Source: Clitoria ternatea (lineage: Eukaryota; Streptophyta; Magnoliopsida; Fabales; Fabaceae). Taken from it: a stretch of DNA of 64,000 bases. Below are positions 37,091-47,156 of the stretch, one piece after another; the first letter of the stretch is position 1, and every line of letters begins with the position of its first letter. The stretch covers positions 87,960,001 through 88,024,000 of the forward strand of contig CM075669.1 of the NCBI GenBank assembly GCA_037962975.1, in the 5' to 3' direction. The translations under genes and the position numbers were made by a program. Under the pieces are notes generated by a model. That model was not told where the DNA came from. It saw only the letters and a list, made by a program, of their open reading frames with translations, and searched no databases.

Positions 37091-37424
37091 CGCTTACTTT
37101 GTTTTCTTCTATTTTTAGGGCCTTTGTTAAATACTAACTGATTGGAATCATGAGTAGTTAATTAGAAAATTAATACAAAATAATTATATTATTAGGTTGG
37201 TTAATAATTTGAGATGAATGTTATCGGTGGCTTGGAATGTGTAGTATTAAATTGTCATATGGTTTATGCCTATAAGAACCAGTTGGCATTTCATATTTGT
37301 CTTTCAAAATTCCCCTATTTATCATGTCATTATAGTTCATTTGTCTAACTCTGTCATAGTTTAACATGTATGACTTTGAGTTACCACAAGCCACTTCAGG
37401 AATGTCAAAGTGTAGGGTTTAGGT

Positions 37425-37708
37425 GTTGGGGTGACTGTGGATGAAGGTAAGGCTAAGTCTGTTTATGGTCTTGGGGTTACAATGGAATCTGGGAAAAAAA
37501 TAGTGTCAGAAAATTTGGAACTTTGAGAAAATCTATTTCTGCTGCTTATTCTGGTGAGGTGAGTGAAACCCCAAGGTATATGCTAAGAAGTATGTCTAAG
37601 GAGAATAAGAAACCTCCTATTGCTTCCAAGTTTGGTAAATCTGTTATTGGTGGGGAGAAAATGTGGGAGGAAGAAGTGGAAGGATATGAATTTTTTGTTT
37701 TGGATTGA
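37425..37708 (+). pseudogene. Unidentified captured gene fragment in the CACTA element
   Basis: The open frame 37523-37708 encodes TPRYMLRSMSKENKKPPIAS then WEEEVEGYEFFVLD and ends in a natural-looking stop followed by a T-rich 3' UTR-like tail. Just upstream, GVGVTVDEGKAKSVYGLG is readable from about 37430 to 37520 in a frame that differs by one base, so a small shift interrupts it. Composition and length suggest the C-terminal end of a host protein rather than a transposon gene. I cannot name the parent. Confidence 0.45.
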
Positions 37709-38400
37709 GAACTTGATTTAGTTTGATGGATGGGTTGAATGTTGTTCTTTGTTTAGTTTTTTTTTTCTTTTGTTTTAACCTATGGAATGAACCAATGCGG
37801 TTTATTTGCTTTTAAAGTCACATATGAAACCATGTACATCCCATTACTTGATACATGATTATTTTTGTTGCCTTAATATCCTGATGAGATGTCCAGATCA
37901 CATTCTATTTAATATATTCGTGTATGACATAATTAAAATGATAAATTTCTCTTATTAAATTTCTTATGACATAATTAAATTAGAATTTTACTATCACTAA
38001 GTACATAGATAAACTAATAAAGAATTATTTTAAATTTTCTTACTCATAATGATGTTACTCAGTTATCAAGTCCAAATAAAAATATTTTTCTCTTAAAAAC
38101 CAAAACTCTTAATAATTATATATAAAGTAATAATGAACAAAATTGTGATTTTTAAATAAATTTAATTGTTAAAATTACATAATCTAAATGATACATAAGC
38201 TGATCATTCAGGGTTCTAAACTCTCTTCTTTATCTAGTTCTTGTTTATGTCGTGAGCTTCAATTCCAAGTAAAGTTGTCTTACTTTGTGTTTCTTCTAAT
38301 TTTGGCCTTATCTTTTAACCTTGCAAATTACATTATCCTCCCAAAGATTGAAAACTGGGAAGATCTCCCGAACAGGATCAGAAATAAAACTACCTGCACA
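37709..38400. other. AT-rich spacer in the CACTA element, no gene seen
   Basis: There are stops in all frames apart from a hydrophobic 83-residue open frame at 38188-38439. This is the non-coding strand of the UTP14 3' flank and has no motif. Confidence 0.5.
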
Positions 38401-38563
38401 TTAATTCTTTGCCTTCAACTTATTCATCTTTTTCATTAGTTTGCCACCGGTGCCTTTATTTTTCTTGGCCTTTTGCTTCTCTCCACTCCATTGCTCTTGT
38501 TTTTCATGAGGATTCACATCTTCAAACTATTGGTTGTATAATTACACCGGGTCTCTTCACCAC
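38401..38563 (-). pseudogene. UTP14: Captured UTP14 fragment, last exon with stop codon
   Basis: Minus strand: an acceptor-type TGTGCAG precedes VVKRPGVIIQPI. After a small deletion the sequence continues as FEDVNPHEKQEQWSGEKQ, then KAKKNKGTGGKLMKK and a TAA at 38401-38403. The Arg-Pro-Gly-Val and Asn-Pro-His-Glu blocks near a lysine-rich end are characteristic of UTP14, a U3 snoRNP component needed for 18S rRNA processing in the nucleolus. The native stop is included, so capture took the 3' end of the gene. The deletion at about 38515-38525 breaks the frame. Confidence 0.8.
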
Positions 38564-38724
38564 CTGCACATAGAAGTATGATACTTCAAATAATGGCCAT
38601 AACCCATAACCAACCTAAACCAACCAACACTATGATACTTCAAATAAAAGCTGTAAGCATGATACTTTAACAAAAGAATAATTCAAGGACAGCTAGTTTT
38701 GCCAATGAACACTTCGGGCCGGTT

Positions 38725-38844
38725 AAGAGCACCAATAGCAGTCGCTGGATTAAATTCAGGTCCGATGGGCACACGCATGCTCTGTTCAAAGACCTCTTTG
38801 AAAGTAAAAGGGAACGACAACACTTTAGTATGTAGTTTCTCAGC
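38725..38844 (-). pseudogene. UTP14: Captured UTP14 fragment, penultimate exon
   Basis: After the acceptor CGGCAG (38845-38850), the minus strand reads AEKLHTKVLSFPFTFKEVFE then QSMRVPIGPEFNPATAIGAL and NRPEV. The SFPFTFK and RxPIGPxFNPAT blocks are conserved UTP14 features immediately before the last exon. The lower border is unclear because no GT donor follows NRPEV closely, so this exon may be damaged. Confidence 0.82.
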
Positions 38845-39117
38845 CTGCCGAATGCATAATGAAGTATAAAATTAAAACTAGGTCAATTTATTAGATAGAA
38901 AACATAGCAAGTACACAAAATAAGTGTTGAACTAGCAGTAAATAATTAGGAGCATATGACTGTTGGAATTATAAAACGGGAATTAGAGTATGAAGGTCTA
39001 CCAAAGTAATATGTACACTTTTTGAAATGTATCAACACATAAAATATGAATAATTTACTAATCATTACAGATCTTATAAGAACTGTCATTGCAACATCAA
39101 TTTTTAAAAATATGTTA

Positions 39118-39232
39118 ATCCAGATTCTTCAATAAATCTTCATATTCTTGAAGAGCAAGGTTGGCTTCTTCAATTGCTGCCTCTTTTCGTTTCTTCAATA
39201 AATCTTCATATTCTTGAAGAAAAACTTCCTAA
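39118..39232 (-). pseudogene. UTP14: Captured UTP14 fragment, exon with internal 66-bp duplication
   Basis: After the acceptor TTGTCAG, the minus strand reads EVFLQEYEDLLKKRKEAAIE then EANLALQEYEDLL. KKRKEAA-EEAN-AL-EYE is a UTP14 block. The string coding LQEYEDLLK occurs twice, at 39125-39154 and 39191-39220, exactly 66 bp apart (22 codons). This is a local duplication that replaces the expected start of the exon. Confidence 0.75.
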
Positions 39233-39484
39233 CTGACAAATTTCAATCTTTATATTTGGCACTAAAGAATATAATAAAAAATAACATAAAACAAAGATAT
39301 ATGTATTCCCCTTTTAAGTATCAATAGAAAAATCAGTTGAAAGGATAATAACTAATATTACAATTTTCAGTATCTAGCAACAGTCTACTTAGGTTTAGGA
39401 ACATGCATCAACAGGAAAGACTAGGTTACTAATATTTCCTTTTGGGAAAAGAACAAGAATTAATTAAGAAGGAATGAATATTAC

Positions 39485-39612
39485 CATAAAAGGTAAAGAA
39501 AGCAATCTTAACTTGGGAACTTCATCCTCTTCCTCTAACACTTCCATTGTTTTTTCTTTTGCTTTTCCTAAAAGCTTGTAAGCCCTATCCTGATCAGAAC
39601 CCGTATAGTTTT
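39485..39612 (-). pseudogene. UTP14: Captured UTP14 exon, distal half, cut by Copia insertion
   Basis: Minus strand from 39612: NYTGSDQDRAYKLLGKAKEK then TMEVLEEEDEVPKLRLLSLP and FM, followed by a donor-type GTAATA at 39484. It continues the exon that begins at 44954 on the other side of the Copia element. The border is the 5-bp duplication GTTTT. Confidence 0.82.
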
Positions 39613-39857
39613 TGTTACAGTTTGTATTTAATTAACCCATGCTAGTTAGTTTGTTAGTTAGTAACTAACCATAGTTTGTTATTGTTTGTTAGCTTTTCTA
39701 TTTTTTTTCTCCTCTTCCATAAATACACTCCTTATTGTACTCTGAGAACAAGAATGAATCATAATTTTTCAGCATTGGTTTATCTTCAGAATTTTTACTT
39801 GCTGTTTGGATTAGATCTCTTTGTGTGGTTCATTCATAGAGGATGCTAGTTTTAACA
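39613..39857 (+). repeat. Copia 5' LTR
   Basis: TGTTACAG...TTTTAACA, 245 bp. ATAAATACAC near 39720 is a TATA-like promoter motif. Confidence 0.95.
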
Positions 39858-39869
39858 TGGTATCAGAGC
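39858..39869 (+). other. Copia primer binding site (initiator tRNA-Met)
   Basis: TGGTATCAGAGC directly abuts the 5' LTR and is complementary to the 3' end of plant initiator tRNA-Met, the usual Copia primer. Confidence 0.93.
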
Positions 39870-40132
39870 TCCTTTCCTAGGGGCTCTGCTACGTGTTAAA
39901 CTCTGAGTAGCTCATCCTTCATTGCTACCAGTGTGCTTGAGATCGCTTCTTCCTGCTTTCCAGAAGCTTGATTTCTTGAAACCGGTGGTTTCTTACTTCC
40001 TCTCGACTTTTATTGTGCTTTCGGTTATTTCAGATCTCACCTTCTTTCTTTTTCAAGCATTCGTTCTCCGCGCTCGAATCCTCCTCCAAGTCTCTGTTCA
40101 GCTTTCAAGATTTCCTTTCTTTTCTTTGATTC

Positions 40133-43100
40133 ATGGCGAATCCTATAATGGATCCCTCTAGCCCTTATTTTCTGCATGCAAGTGAAAAACCTGGAGCTTC
40201 ATTATCTCTGACAGTTTTGAATGGAGAGAACTACCATACCTGGTCAAGATCAGTGATTGTGGCCCTAAGATCTAAGAACAAGGTGAAGTTCATCGATGGA
40301 TCGCTGCCTAAGCCTCCTATGGAAGACAATATGTACAACACCTGGGAGAGGTGTAATACGATGGTGTTATCCTGGATTATGCATTCATTGGATTCTTCGG
40401 TGGCACAAAGCGTTTTGTGGATGGACACTGCGGCTGAGGTGTGGAAGGACCTCCGCGATAGGTATTACCAAGGAGACGTTTTCAGAATATCCGAACTGCA
40501 AGAAACAATCTACAACTTGAAACAAGGTGACATGTCTATTACTTCTTATTTTACCCAATTGAAGGGACTATGGCAAGAGCTTGAAAATTTTAGGCCTATA
40601 CCTAGTTGCACATGTGCTGTCAAGTGTAGTTGCAAGCTGATTTCCACGATTCAACAACATAGGGAAGGAAATTACGTAAATCGTTTTTTGAAAGGCCTTA
40701 ATGAACAATATTCAGCTGTGAGATCTCAGGTCATGCTAATGGATCCCCTACCACCATTGAGTAGAGTTTTCTCTCTGTTGATCCAATAGGAAAGACAATT
40801 TGGTACTCCTACTCCAGAATCTCATGCTCTGGCTTTCTTTGGCAGAGGTACTGGTAGAGGTAATCATAGAGGAAGAGGTCCTTATATGAATCATATGGAA
40901 GGTCGCGGTCGAGGTGGTAGAGGCTATAATGGAAAGACATGTTCCTATTATGGAAAGAATGGCCATACAGTTGATTCATGTTACAAGAAATATGGATATC
41001 CTCCTCACTTTAAAGGTGATCACTCTGTTGCCCATTGTAATGTCGATAATGGTAAAGATGACTATGAGAATAAGGTCAGTATTATATCTCAGAAGGGAGT
41101 GAATGAGAGTCCATCTTTGAATTTTACTCCAGAACAGCATAAAGCTCTTTTGGCATTGCTGCAACAGGGTGGTAATCACATCATTAATCAGATGGCTTCA
41201 ACTGCTAAGAGTATTGATTCTCAACCATCAGGTATGGCATGTACTTTAACTAATTCATCTAATCATAGCTCTTGGATCATCGATACGGGAGCCATTGACC
41301 ATGTGTGTAATTCCCTAAAATTCTTTCACACACACAAGCAAATCGAACCCATTTCAGTTAAATTTCCTGATGGAAATAAAGTAACTGCTTCAGTCTCTGG
41401 TACAGTATTCTTCACAAATGAACTTTACTTGACAGATGTCCTATACATACCCTCTTTTAGTGTAAATTTGATTTCAGTTTCAAAATTAACAAAGTAGTTA
41501 CCATGTAAATTCATTTTTCTGCATTCTGGTTGTCAGATTCTAGAGTATCCTACATTGAAGATGATTGGTGTAGCTAGCTTGTGTTCTAACCTCTATGTAA
41601 TGGACCCTTCAAGTCAACCAGAATCTTCCCGGATCTGGATTAATCATTTTCATACCTATGACAATAATTGTTAGCATCTGAGACTTGGACATCCCTCTTC
41701 TGAAAAGATGAGTCAATTACAAAAATTGTATCCCTTTATTACTTGTAAACAGAATAAAAAACCTTGTGAAATTTGCTATCTAGGCAAGTATAAAAAACTT
41801 CCTTTTTGTAATAGTACAACTGTAACCACTAAAATTTTTGAAATCATACATGTTGATATTTGGGGCCCATTATCTACTCCTTCTATCTTTGGCCACAGAT
41901 ATTTTTTAACCATTGTAGATAACACCAGTAGGTATACATGGATTTATATGATGAAACAGAAAAATGAAGCCAGTTCTCTTATACAGTCCTTTACTTCTTT
42001 AATTTCAAACCAATTTAACAAAAACATTAAAATCATTAGATCTGATAATGGCAAAGAGTTTTTTATGAAAAACTGGTTTGATGCCAAAAGGATAATTTAC
42101 CAAACCTCTTGTGTTGAGACCCCTCAACAAAATGGCATTGTAGAGAGGAAACATCAACACATCTTAGGCACTGCTAGGACCTTTATGTTCCAGTCAAATC
42201 TTCCAAAATCATTCTGGAATTATGCTGTATTCCATGTTGTTTTCTCATCAATCGCCTTTCCACTAATTTTCTTAATCATATTTCTCCTTACCAAGCCTTG
42301 CACAACAATACCTTACCAAATTTATCTCATCTCAGGCCTTTTGGGTGTTTGTGCTTTGCTTCCACCCTCACTTCTCATAGAAACAAATTAGACCCTAGAG
42401 CTAGAAAATGTGTTTTCTTAGGTTTTAAAACTGGGGTTAAGGGCTTTCTATTATATGACTTAAATAATAGGGAAATCTTCATATCCAGAAATGTTACCTT
42501 TCATGAAGATATTTTTCCTTTTCTCCCTAAACAAGCACCCACACCTGATACTATTCCCACTTCCATGCCTAATTTCCAATCTCTCTTTGATTCTGACTTA
42601 ATCACATATGACTCGAACACTAACAATGCTCTTGTTCCTAATAACTCTCTTCCTGTCACTCATTCAGATTCACCTACCATTTCTAATAATCCACCTATTC
42701 CTGCACATAATGCTTCTGATCCTACAGGTTGTTCACCCTCTATTCCCCTTCCTATCTTAATGCCAACACCTATTGCAGGAACTAGAAAATCTCAAAGGGA
42801 AACTCGTCCTCCCTCTTACCTGAAGGATTACCATTACATATTGGCTCTCACAGGCTCCTCACTTGATCATCCCTCAATCAGGTATCCTATATCTTCTTCT
42901 CTTTCTTATCAACACTTATCTCCTTCACACAAATATTTTTCTTTTGCTATTTCTTCTACTTGTGAACCATACTGTTACAAAGAAGCTATTCAAGATCCTT
43001 GTTGGAGCAACACCATTTCAGCTGAATTGCAAGCTTTAGAGAGAAATCAAACTTGGATTTTGACTTCTCTACCTCCTTATAAAAAGCTGATCAAATGTAA

Positions 43101-44529
43101 ATGGGTGTTTAAACTGAAGTACCATGCCGATGGTTCCATTGAAAGGCACAAGGCCAGGGTGTTGGCCAAATGGTTTACTCAGACTGAGGGCATTGATTAT
43201 CTAGAGACATTCAGCCCCGTTGTGAAGATGACCACCATTAGAATGCTTCTCTTTGTTACCTCTGTCCAGAATTGGCACATTCATTAATTAGATGTCAATA
43301 CTGCCTTTTTACATGGAGATTTAAGTGAGGAAGTTTATATGGAGCCTCCACCAGGACTTCACTTGCCTCATCCTTCCTTGGTCTGCAAACTCACTAAATC
43401 TCTCTATGGTCTTAAACAGGCCAGTCGTCAATGGCACTCCAAACTCACAGAGACTCTCATTGCTTCAGGTTTCATTAAGTCCAAGGCTGATTATCCTTTA
43501 TTCACAAAGCAATCTCTAAAGGGTTTCACTGTTATACTCACTTATGTTGATGACCTGATCCTAGCAGGACAAGATTTAGATGAAATCATCTCTGTTAAAA
43601 GACTACTTGATCAGCAGTTTGGAATCAAAGACCTTGGTATATGCAAATATTTCCTTGGTTTTGAAATAGCCAGGTCCAGCAAAGGTATTTCTCTGTACCA
43701 ACAAAAATATACTTTGGATCTTTTAAAGGATGCTGGTCTTCTTGCTTGTAAACCTGTTACTACTCCCATGGATCCAACCTTGAAACTTAGTTCCTCGTCT
43801 GGATCCCCCCTTTCTGATATCACCAGCTATAGGAGACTCATTGGCAGATTGGTATATCTCACTAATACCCGGCCTGACATTGCTTTTTCAGTTAGCAAGC
43901 TCAGTCAGTACTTGTCTGCCTCTACTTCTACATATTATGCAGCTGCTATTCGTGTCTTGAAATACATCAAGCTTGCTACTGATCATGGTCTGTTCTTCCC
44001 ATCCTCTTCTGACTTTCATCTCATTGGTTTCACAGACTCTGACTGGGCTTCCTGTCTTGGCAGCAGAAGATCAGTTTCAGGTTTATGTTTCTTTCTTGGG
44101 CAATCCCTTATATCCTGGAAAAGCAAGAAGCAATCAGTGGTTTCTCGCTCCTCTTCCGAGGCAGAGTATCGTGCTCTAGCATGGGCAACCTATGAGTCTC
44201 AATGGCTTGTTACCCTACTCAAAGATCTCAGCATTTCACATCCTTCTCCTGTCATAATATTATGTGATAACCAGTCTGCTCGCCACATTGCTTCTAATCC
44301 CGTTTTTCACAAAAGAACTAAGCATATAGAGGTCGACTGTCACACCATCCGAGATCAACTTCAATCTGGTTTTCTTCATCTCCTTCCTATCTCTTCCAAG
44401 GAGCAGATTGCAGATATACTCACCAAACCCCCGGCACCGGACCCTTTTAATCTCTTGTTATCCAAGCTTGGAATGCTCAATATACACATTCCAGCTCGAG
44501 GGGGGCTGTTACAGTTTGTATTTAATTAA
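40133..44529 (+). pseudogene. Copia gag-pol polyprotein, five lesions
   Basis: The gag part (40133-40789) has a typical Copia gag domain (WERCNTMVLSWIMHSLDSSV, LRDRYYQGDVFRISELQ). TAG at 40787-40789 interrupts the frame. The nucleocapsid zinc knuckle reads CSYYGKNGHTVDSC at about 40940, with Tyr replacing the second Cys. The protease has WIIDTGA at about 41273. Further TAGs lie at 41495 and 41672. Integrase (41675-42240) has the zinc pair CEIC, first catalytic Asp in IHVDIWGP, second in RSDNGKEF, and Glu in QQNGIVERKH. A one-base loss near 42238-42245 shifts the frame. Reverse transcriptase runs from about 43020, is cut by TAA at 43285-43287, and carries the YVDD active site near 43543-43554. 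RNase H starts at FTDSDWA (about 44028) and the end is marked by ADILTKP. Confidence 0.93.
44498..44506 (+). other. Copia polypurine tract
   Basis: CGAGGGGGGC-type purine run immediately before the 3' LTR at 44507. Confidence 0.75.
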
Positions 44530-44751
44530 CCCATGCTAGTTAGTTTGTTAGTTAGTAACTAACTATAGTTTGTTATTGTTTGTTAGCTTTTCTGTTTTTT
44601 TTCTCCTCTTCCATAAATACACTCCTTATTGTACTCTGAGAACAAGAATGAATCATAATTTTTCAGCATTGGTTTATCTTCAGAATTTTTACTTGCTGTT
44701 TGGATTAGGTCTCTTTGTGTGGTTCATTCATGGAGGATGCTAGTTTTAACA
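44507..44751 (+). repeat. Copia 3' LTR
   Basis: 245 bp, identical to the 5' LTR except for four transitions. The terminal codons of pol overlap its first bases (stop at 44527-44529). Confidence 0.95.
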
Positions 44752-44954
44752 GTTTTCTCCATCATCCTCATCACTGATATCATCACTGCTACTACTGCTA
44801 TCATTCATAGAGTGCATTTTTCTAGTCAATTCAGTATGCCTTTGAAGTTGTTCAGCTATGGTAGTACGAGTTCCTTCATCTTGGCTATTTAAACCGCACT
44901 GTAAAATACGCTTAGCCCATCGATTCTGGTTTTTATGTCTCAGAGTCATGTGTT
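44752..44954 (-). pseudogene. UTP14: Captured UTP14 exon, proximal half, cut by Copia insertion
   Basis: After the acceptor TTCAAG (44955-44960), the minus strand reads HMTLRHKNQNRWAKRILQCG then LNSQDEGTRTTIAEQLQRHT and ELTRKM, followed by an acidic serine tract (DSSSSSDDISDEDDGEN). MTLRHKN-WAKR and DEGTR-AI-EQL-RH are hallmark UTP14 sequences. The frame is open up to the Copia border. Its distal half is at 39485-39612. Confidence 0.88.
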
Positions 44955-45063
44955 CTTGAACCAAATGATAAAAGAATTAGTTGAAATGATGTCTTGTTTT
45001 GATCATGAAGATACTAAATACATTAGTAAAAAGCACTGTTAATCAAAATTTCAATGACAATAC

Positions 45064-45285
45064 CTCTGTCCTTTGACGCTTTTGTTTCATGGCATACTCT
45101 TTAGTAGCTTCAGGGTCCATTTGAATCCAAGAAGCCTCTGCCTTTAATCTATCTTTCTTTAATAAGAAGTGAAATGTTCTAGACTTGATCTTTTTAATAT
45201 ACTTTGCCTTTATTTCATGACAAAAAAGAAGACTTCGCATTTTAGCCATTCAATTTTGCTTATCCTTCACAACCTCAATAGACAC
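45064..45285 (-). pseudogene. UTP14: Captured UTP14 fragment, most upstream exon found
   Basis: The acceptor ATGACAG is followed on the minus strand by VSIEVVKDKQN, then a stop, then MAKMRSLLFCHEIKAKYIKK and IKSRTFHFLLKKDRLKAEAS, ending near QKRQRTE with donor GTATTG at 45063. KAK-IKKIKSKT(Y/F)H-LLKKDR is a strongly conserved UTP14 block. The TGA in place of the expected residue and the missing upstream exons show it is not functional. Confidence 0.88.
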
Positions 45286-46205
45286 CTGTCATTAATAAAC
45301 CCCATAAAATAGTTGAAAAGAAGCCATACGTCATGCATGAAAACAATGGGTTAAATATAATTCTAATCAAACATAGCTTTACAGATGTATTTATTTGTAT
45401 TTTATACTTAAACTCCCAAAGGCACACCGGAACATTGCATGGCACTTAAAAATAAAATATAGATAACAGGTGTCACTCCAGTTGAAAGATTTATACTTTG
45501 TCCATCTAATATTCATATACTTTCACAAGCCTAATGCATAATTAGTAAATAGGAACCCAAATGTGAAAGGACATAAATAGCAGAAATTAGATTTCTTCTC
45601 ATTAGCTATTATCACCACAATATGAGATGGTCATTTCCATTCCCATCCTCTTCCCTCATTTCTCAGAAGACACCAAACTAAATGAAGCCCCCCACCCCAT
45701 TATATCCAATTGATTCCTATGACTAACTAACTAACTACTCTAAGTGCTTGCAACTATTATCCCCTTCCTTTCTATCCAACTCCTAACAAATTATACACAA
45801 CCATGGTTTATCAGTACATTATAAAAGTACAAGAGACGAGACATCACAGGTTCGACTTATGTGCAAACAAAACACAAAACCAAATGTTCTATTGACATCA
45901 CAGGTTAAAATTTTCCATTAAGTTGAATCCTATACTTAAGAAAATACAAAATTCTTTTTGCTCACAAATCCATCTTACAATGGGATTAGAAGATTATAAA
46001 GGAGATGTCACAGAAAAATTGAATATTAAGCAATTTACTATTTGTACTTATAAAAGCATAAAATAAGTGTAATTTCTTTTCGTTCCAGCCACCGCCCTAC
46101 TCGGACACGACTTTGGAGGACGTCCAGTTAAGTGCTTGGATTGTAGTTACGTGCAGTGCAGTGGCAAGTTTATCAAACCACTGTTACTTAACAATATCAT
46201 TGAAT
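45286..46205. other. AT-rich spacer in the CACTA element, no gene seen
   Basis: Probably includes intron sequence of the captured UTP14 copy. No further UTP14 exon was recognised. Confidence 0.45.
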
Positions 46206-46207
46206 GC

Positions 46208-46490
46208 ATGTTGATTGTTGTTTGTTAGTGGAGAGTAGAGCTCATTAGGCATTGGTTTTGATGTGTTGATATTGATTATTATGCATGTATATTATTATTT
46301 GTTAGTGGAGAGTAGAGCTCATTAGGCATTGATTTTGATGTGCTGATGTTGAGTATTATGCATGTATATTATTGTTTGTTAGTGGAGAGCAAAACTCATT
46401 AGGCATTGATTTTGTGTGCTGATAACATGTGTTTAATGTATACATGTGTATTGTTGTCTGTTAGTGGAGAGTTGAGCTCACTAGGTTGTG
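46208..46490 (+). repeat. Four-copy tandem repeat, 77-82 bp, before the transposase gene
   Basis: Units contain TTTGTTAGTGGAGAG and CTCATTAGGCATT, then TGCATGTATATTATT. The TTAGTGGAGAG boxes start at about 46221, 46298, 46375 and 46457. They lie upstream of the TNP2-like gene and may be part of its leader or promoter. Confidence 0.85.
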
Positions 46491-46519
46491 GTGTTGATTG
46501 CCTTAATTTGTTTATACAA

Positions 46520-46625
46520 GTCGTAGTTATATGTTGAACTGTATCTTCTGTGTGTAATAGGGCGTTGTAAAAAATTTGAAATGTCTAGTTTACAGGGGAG
46601 ATTCTGCCGAAATTTTGGTGGGCTC
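46520..46625 (+). repeat. Block duplicated upstream of both transposase genes, copy 1
   Basis: The block from TTGAACTGTA through TTTACAGGGGAGATTCTGCC to AAATTTTGGTGGGCTCC matches 51323-51425. It may be an exon/intron border or leader (note TTTACAG acceptor-like) shared by both genes. Confidence 0.7.
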
Positions 46626-47156
46626 CCTATTTTAGGGTACATAAAAAAGTAAACTAAAGTTTAACAATGTAGGGTTTAGTCGTGTGTGTACCCATTAGGT
46701 TCCCGTTCAAGATTCAAGGCAACCGGCTTACATATCGTGTTGTGTTGGATCTTGAATTGTCCCGGTTGGACAGTTTGGGATGAATTTGTAACCAGTAGGG
46801 CGTAACCCATTGTTGTTGTTTGGGATTTATCTTGTGTTGTTGATGTCCATTTCAAATTTCAGTTACTGTGTTTCATATTATCTTCGGGTGCATGTCTGCG
46901 TACGGTGTTTCACACCGCACGTATCTCTGTGTACTCGGGGACCAATGCAAAATGCTGCCGAAATTCCAAATGAACATCAACAATTCAAGATTGACCGTAA
47001 ACAACATCGACAGGTTAAGGATGGTTGCATATTCATCCCTAATGGGATAGGGCCCCACCCACTCGCAATATCAAAGGGATAGAGAGTGATTCACGAACGA
47101 TAGTCACATAATGTTTAAATTAAAGTAACTGGAACTCTGCTTGTTAGATATCGTGA

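Larger units (their letters stand above)
39613..44751 (+). mobile_element. Ty1/Copia LTR retrotransposon, 5139 bp
   Basis: Complete structure: 245-bp LTRs at both ends, primer binding site, gag-pol in the Copia order (gag, protease, integrase, reverse transcriptase, RNase H), a short purine tract, and a GTTTT target duplication. The LTRs differ by four transitions in 245 positions and no indels (hand count, 1.6%). It lies inside a captured UTP14 exon within the CACTA element, in the opposite orientation to the UTP14 reading. gag-pol contains four stop codons and one frameshift, so it is not autonomous. Confidence 0.95.
39608..44756. repeat. 5-bp target duplication GTTTT of the Copia element
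   Basis: GTTTT occurs at 39608-39612 and at 44752-44756, directly flanking the two LTRs. A 5-bp duplication is standard for LTR retrotransposon integration. Confidence 0.93.

Noticed and set aside
44746..45249. Treating the UTP14 segments as the functional host gene
   Set aside because: The exons contain a stop and a deletion, upstream exons are missing, a Copia element splits one exon, and everything lies between CACTA termini with a shared target duplication.
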